This document shows positions 61,731 to 64,000 of a stretch of DNA of 64,000 nucleotides, piece by piece. The position numbers and the translations under genes were made by a program. The first letter of the stretch is position 1. Each line of letters opens with the position of its first letter. The stretch is from NCBI GenBank assembly GCA_002298335.1, contig DBNK01000003.1, positions 250,170 through 314,169 on the forward strand. The letters run 5' to 3'. Under the pieces are notes generated by a model. The model was not told where the DNA came from and did not search any database. It saw only the letters and a list, made by a program, of their open reading frames with translations. This DNA comes from Thalassolituus sp. UBA674. GTDB lineage: Bacteria > Pseudomonadota > Gammaproteobacteria > Pseudomonadales > Oceanobacteraceae.

Positions 61731-62153
61731 TCAGTATTCCCGGCGTACCAGAATAAGATGAGTGCCTTTACTTTCGGCCAGTATGCGCAGCTGTTGACGG
61801 GTACTGCGACTGATATGACCGGTCCATTCCACAATCAGGTGGCTTTTGGCAGAGTTCAGGGCCCGCACGCACAACTCGTGCTGGTTAGCCGAGGTCGTCG
61901 CCAGATGCAGTACGGGGGAGTCCTGTAATCCGCAGCGGACCAGCCAGTCTTTATTCATGGACTGATTCGGGCTGAACCACATCAGCCAGCGTTTGTGGCT
62001 GTTGCAGTGCGCCAGCATCGGCAGCAGCAGGTGTGGCTGGATGGCGCTGCCATCCGAGACAATGACTTCACTCATGCTGCCAGCAGGTGCTGCCGGTGCA
62101 GCTTTCACCGAGGGCAGGGCAGTTAACCGGGTGTCAAAAGCAGTCTGAAACAT
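61731..62153 (-). CDS. sulA: SOS cell-division inhibitor SulA
   Basis: A 140-aa SulA-type inhibitor of FtsZ polymerisation. It keeps the RecA-like fold segments of the family, LLLPMLAHCNSHKRWLMWFS, and LCVRALNSAKSHLIVEWTG, and lies 11 bases downstream of lexA on the same strand, as in Pseudomonas. It is co-transcribed with lexA from the SOS-controlled promoter. A good GAGGAG precedes the ATG. A PsrA-type control region lies upstream of lexA. Confidence 0.88.
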   Translation of the reverse strand: MFQTAFDTRLTALPSVKAAPAAPAGSMSEVIVSDGSAIQPHLLLPMLAHCNSHKRWLMWFSPNQSMNKDWLVRCGLQDSPVLHLATTSANQHELCVRALNSAKSHLIVEWTGHISRSTRQQLRILAESKGTHLILVRREY

Positions 62154-62164
62154 GATGGTGCTCC

Positions 62165-62764
62165 TCAGTCGCGGCGGATGACGCCGACGTAAAGACCTTC
62201 GATGCTGAATGCCTGATGCTTGAGATCGACTTCGATCGGCTCGTAGTCATCATTCTCAGGAAACAGCAGTACCTGATTACGGTTTTTCTGATAGCGTTTT
62301 ACGGTCACTTCGTCTTCGACCCGGGCCACAACAATCTGACCATTACGGGCGGTTTCCGTTTTATGGACAGCGATATAGTCGCCATCCATGATCCCGATTT
62401 TTTTCATGCTGTCGCCATGAACTTCCAGCAGAAAGTCGGCTTCAGGATGAAAGAAGGACGGCGGAATCTCGCAGTACTCTTCAATATGCTCCTGCGCCAG
62501 AATTGGTTCACCGGCAGCAACCCGGCCTATGACGGGTAAACCCGGATTTTCTTCTTCAACAATGCGGATGCCACGGCTGGCACCAGGCATCATTTCAATG
62601 GCGCCTTTCCGCGCCAGCGCTTTGAGATGCTCTTCGGCGGCGTTGGGAGAGCGGAAGCCCAGCTCCTGAGCTATTTCCGCACGGGTAGGCGGAAAGCCAG
62701 ATTCTTCAATGGCGGAGCGGATGAAATCCAGTACTTCCTGCTGGCGTGCTGTAAGCTTGATCAT
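62165..62764 (-). CDS. lexA: SOS repressor LexA
   Basis: The SOS regulon repressor. The 199-aa product (ATG at 62764; two more codons upstream are possible at 62770) has the N-terminal winged HTH LTARQQEVLDFIRSAIE and FPPTRAEIAQELGF. The autocleavage site is Ala84-Gly85 in RVAAGEPI. The catalytic Ser119 lies in HGDSMKK and Lys156 in VTVKRYQ. Two SOS boxes lie upstream, so it represses itself and sulA. Confidence 0.97.
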   Translation of the reverse strand: MIKLTARQQEVLDFIRSAIEESGFPPTRAEIAQELGFRSPNAAEEHLKALARKGAIEMMPGASRGIRIVEEENPGLPVIGRVAAGEPILAQEHIEEYCEIPPSFFHPEADFLLEVHGDSMKKIGIMDGDYIAVHKTETARNGQIVVARVEDEVTVKRYQKNRNQVLLFPENDDYEPIEVDLKHQAFSIEGLYVGVIRRD

Positions 62765-62775
62765 GCGCATCTCAT

Positions 62776-62810
62776 CTGTTGTTTTATACAGTGCTTGTAA
62801 ATATATACAG
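62776..62810 (-). promoter_or_regulatory. Two LexA binding sites (SOS boxes)
   Basis: CTG-N10-CAG at 62776-62791 is a perfect consensus spacing. A second site, TTG-N10-CAG at 62795-62810, has one mismatch and an AT-rich centre (TAAATATATA). Both lie within 50 bases of the lexA start. Confidence 0.85.
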
Positions 62811-62904
62811 TATTAATACCTGTGTAAACACACAGTAGTTGAATATCTCCGGGTTTGTCCGCTCTGGCATTCCCGGCCCTTGTACCGGATACTTGCGCCT
62901 GTAC

Positions 62905-62928
62905 CGTTTTAAACGTATGTTTAAAACG
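62905..62928 (+). promoter_or_regulatory. PsrA operator palindrome
   Basis: CGTTTTAAAC, GTAT, GTTTAAAACG: a 10-bp perfect inverted repeat, 18 bases upstream of the psrA start. It matches the known PsrA motif of GAAAC with a short spacer and GTTTC and fits autorepression. Confidence 0.8.
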
Positions 62929-62945
62929 AATTAAGCGGATGTGTT

Positions 62946-63626
62946 ATGCCTCAGAAAGATACTTCAAAAGCTATTCTCGAAGCCGCCGAGCAGCTGTTTT
63001 CAGAGCGTGGTTTTGCAGAAACCTCACTGCGCACCATTACTGCCCGTGCGGGGGTGAACCTGGCCGCGGTGAATTATCACTTCGGTTCGAAAAAGTCTCT
63101 GATTCATGCAGTGTTCGCAGGATTCCTCACGCCCTTCACGGCACGTTTACGTTCTGAACTCAGCCTGTATGAAGAGTCGCTGGCGGATGAGCCGGCTGAG
63201 TTGAGGTACCTGCTGGGTATCGTCTTCAATACTGCGCTGTTGACCTGTGCAGATCAGCCGGAGCGTCTTAACCGTTTCATGCGTCTGCTGGGGTTGGCTT
63301 ATACGCAGGGTCAGGGTCATATCAAACGTTATCTGAACCGCGAATATGGTGAGGACTTTGCCAGTTTTTCTGATCTTCTGCGCCGTTCCATGCCGGAACT
63401 GAGCGCGGAAGAACTCTACTGGCGCTTTCACTTTATGTTGGGTGCGGTGATGTTTACTTTCAGCGGCGTTGACACCCTGAAAGCCATGGCGGAGCATGAC
63501 GTCGGACGTCTTGCCCAGACCTCAGATGTGATTGATCTGTTGCTGCCTTTTGTCGCTGGTGGGATGCAGGTTCCGGCGCAGTTACCGGTTGCTTTTGCCG
63601 GACGGGAGGTGTCGGGTGCATCTTGA
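62946..63626 (+). CDS. psrA: TetR-family transcriptional regulator PsrA
   Basis: A 226-aa regulator. N-terminal HTH: TSKAILEAAEQLFSERGFAETSLRTITARAGVNLAAVNYHFGSK (read here in parts) is almost identical to Pseudomonas PsrA, which controls fatty-acid degradation and is de-repressed by long-chain fatty acids. The C-terminal half has the family's acyl-binding domain. It is divergent from lexA and has its own palindromic operator. It overlaps the next gene by eleven bases. Confidence 0.93.
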   Translation: MPQKDTSKAILEAAEQLFSERGFAETSLRTITARAGVNLAAVNYHFGSKKSLIHAVFAGFLTPFTARLRSELSLYEESLADEPAELRYLLGIVFNTALLTCADQPERLNRFMRLLGLAYTQGQGHIKRYLNREYGEDFASFSDLLRRSMPELSAEELYWRFHFMLGAVMFTFSGVDTLKAMAEHDVGRLAQTSDVIDLLLPFVAGGMQVPAQLPVAFAGREVSGAS

Positions 63627-64000
63627 AGTGTCTATTGCGGATCAGGCGCTGCGTCTGGTTCAGGAAAACGGTGGTTTTGTCTCATTCCCGGTCTCGACGG
63701 GCAAGAATGGTGTTGGTGAGCAGATGAACACCGGCTGTACTCCCCGGGGCTGGCACCGGGTAAAAATCGTGATTGGCCGTGATCAGCCTTTGCATGCGGT
63801 TTTCCGCGGGCGCCGCCCGACCGGCGAAATCTGTACTCCTGAACTGGTTACTGCGTTCCCACAACGGGACTGGGTTCTGACCCGTATTCTCTGGCTGGAT
63901 GGGATCGAACCCGGTAAAAACCGTGGCGGCGAGGTCGACAGTCTGCGCCGCTACATTTATATCCACGGAACCCCTGACTCTGAGCCCATGGGGGTGCCTC
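63616..64000 (+). CDS. L,D-transpeptidase, partial
   Basis: Incomplete at the window end; 128 residues are visible. It starts with GTG at 63616, inside the end of psrA, with GGGAGG six bases upstream. The YkuD domain begins LEVSIADQALRLVQENG and continues with FPVSTGKNGVGEQMNTGCTPRGWH; the YIYIHGTPD near the end is the first part of the H-x-G...S/T-x-G-C active site. These enzymes cross-link peptidoglycan or attach lipoproteins. The catalytic Cys lies beyond the window. Confidence 0.85.
   Translation, partial: MHLEVSIADQALRLVQENGGFVSFPVSTGKNGVGEQMNTGCTPRGWHRVKIVIGRDQPLHAVFRGRRPTGEICTPELVTAFPQRDWVLTRILWLDGIEPGKNRGGEVDSLRRYIYIHGTPDSEPMGVP

Overview
The window is chromosomal DNA of a marine gammaproteobacterium. 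The most likely relatives are in the Oceanospirillales/Pseudomonadales area (Thalassolituus or Oceanobacter-like). This placement is an inference from gene content and order: a psrA, lexA, sulA block with two small conserved genes as in Pseudomonas, a sodium-coupled carrier family, a CysNC-type sulfate adenylyltransferase and a compatible-solute operon. No rRNA marker is present to confirm it. Most of the window is moderately GC-rich. The middle of the polysaccharide cluster, about 24.1 to 33.7 kb, is clearly AT-richer.

Layout. 0.1-22.2 kb is housekeeping and accessory metabolism: outer-membrane phospholipase A, an NAD-kinase-like protein, Tas oxidoreductase, a heme-type ABC permease and ATPase pair, a CBS protein, glyoxalase I, endonuclease III, DapD, an ArsC/Spx-like protein, a thioesterase, a chemoreceptor, a bile-acid-type symporter, SufT, an EmrAB-like efflux pair, two hydrolases, PpnP, a protein phosphatase and an O-antigen-ligase-like protein. 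Three intergenic regions carry the same family of palindromic repeats.

22.2-42.2 kb is an exopolysaccharide locus of the Wzx/Wzy type. An Alg14/Alg13-like glycosyltransferase pair comes first. It is followed by several glycosyltransferases, an acetyltransferase, Wzy-like polymerase, Wzx-like flippase, a frameshifted F420-hydrogenase-beta-like gene beside a polysaccharide pyruvyl transferase, ManC, a WcaJ-like initiating transferase, a VanZ-like protein, an outer-membrane barrel, a Wza-like export protein, a BY-kinase (Wzc-like) and a VpsP-like protein. Together they would build, polymerise and export an acidic, probably pyruvylated and acetylated, mannose-containing polymer.

42.6-64 kb returns to core genes: YheT, a HipBA-type toxin-antitoxin module with a well-defined operator, tRNA-Met, CysD/CysN (CysN has a degenerate APS-kinase tail), ZapE, a three-gene operon for glucosylglycerate-type compatible solute (glycerate 3-kinase, synthase, phosphatase), a stand-alone prephenate dehydratase, a CheY/CheC/degenerate-GGDEF operon, HtpG behind a near-consensus sigma-32 promoter, and the sulA, lexA, psrA block with visible SOS boxes and a PsrA-type palindrome. 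The window ends inside an L,D-transpeptidase gene.

The points most worth a second look are the glycerate-kinase-linked glucosylglycerate operon, the CysN tail, the frameshift in the pyruvylation partner gene, a 14-bp perfect hairpin at the hipB/hipA junction, a REPIN-like repeat family and a possible small RNA or small protein between nth and dapD.
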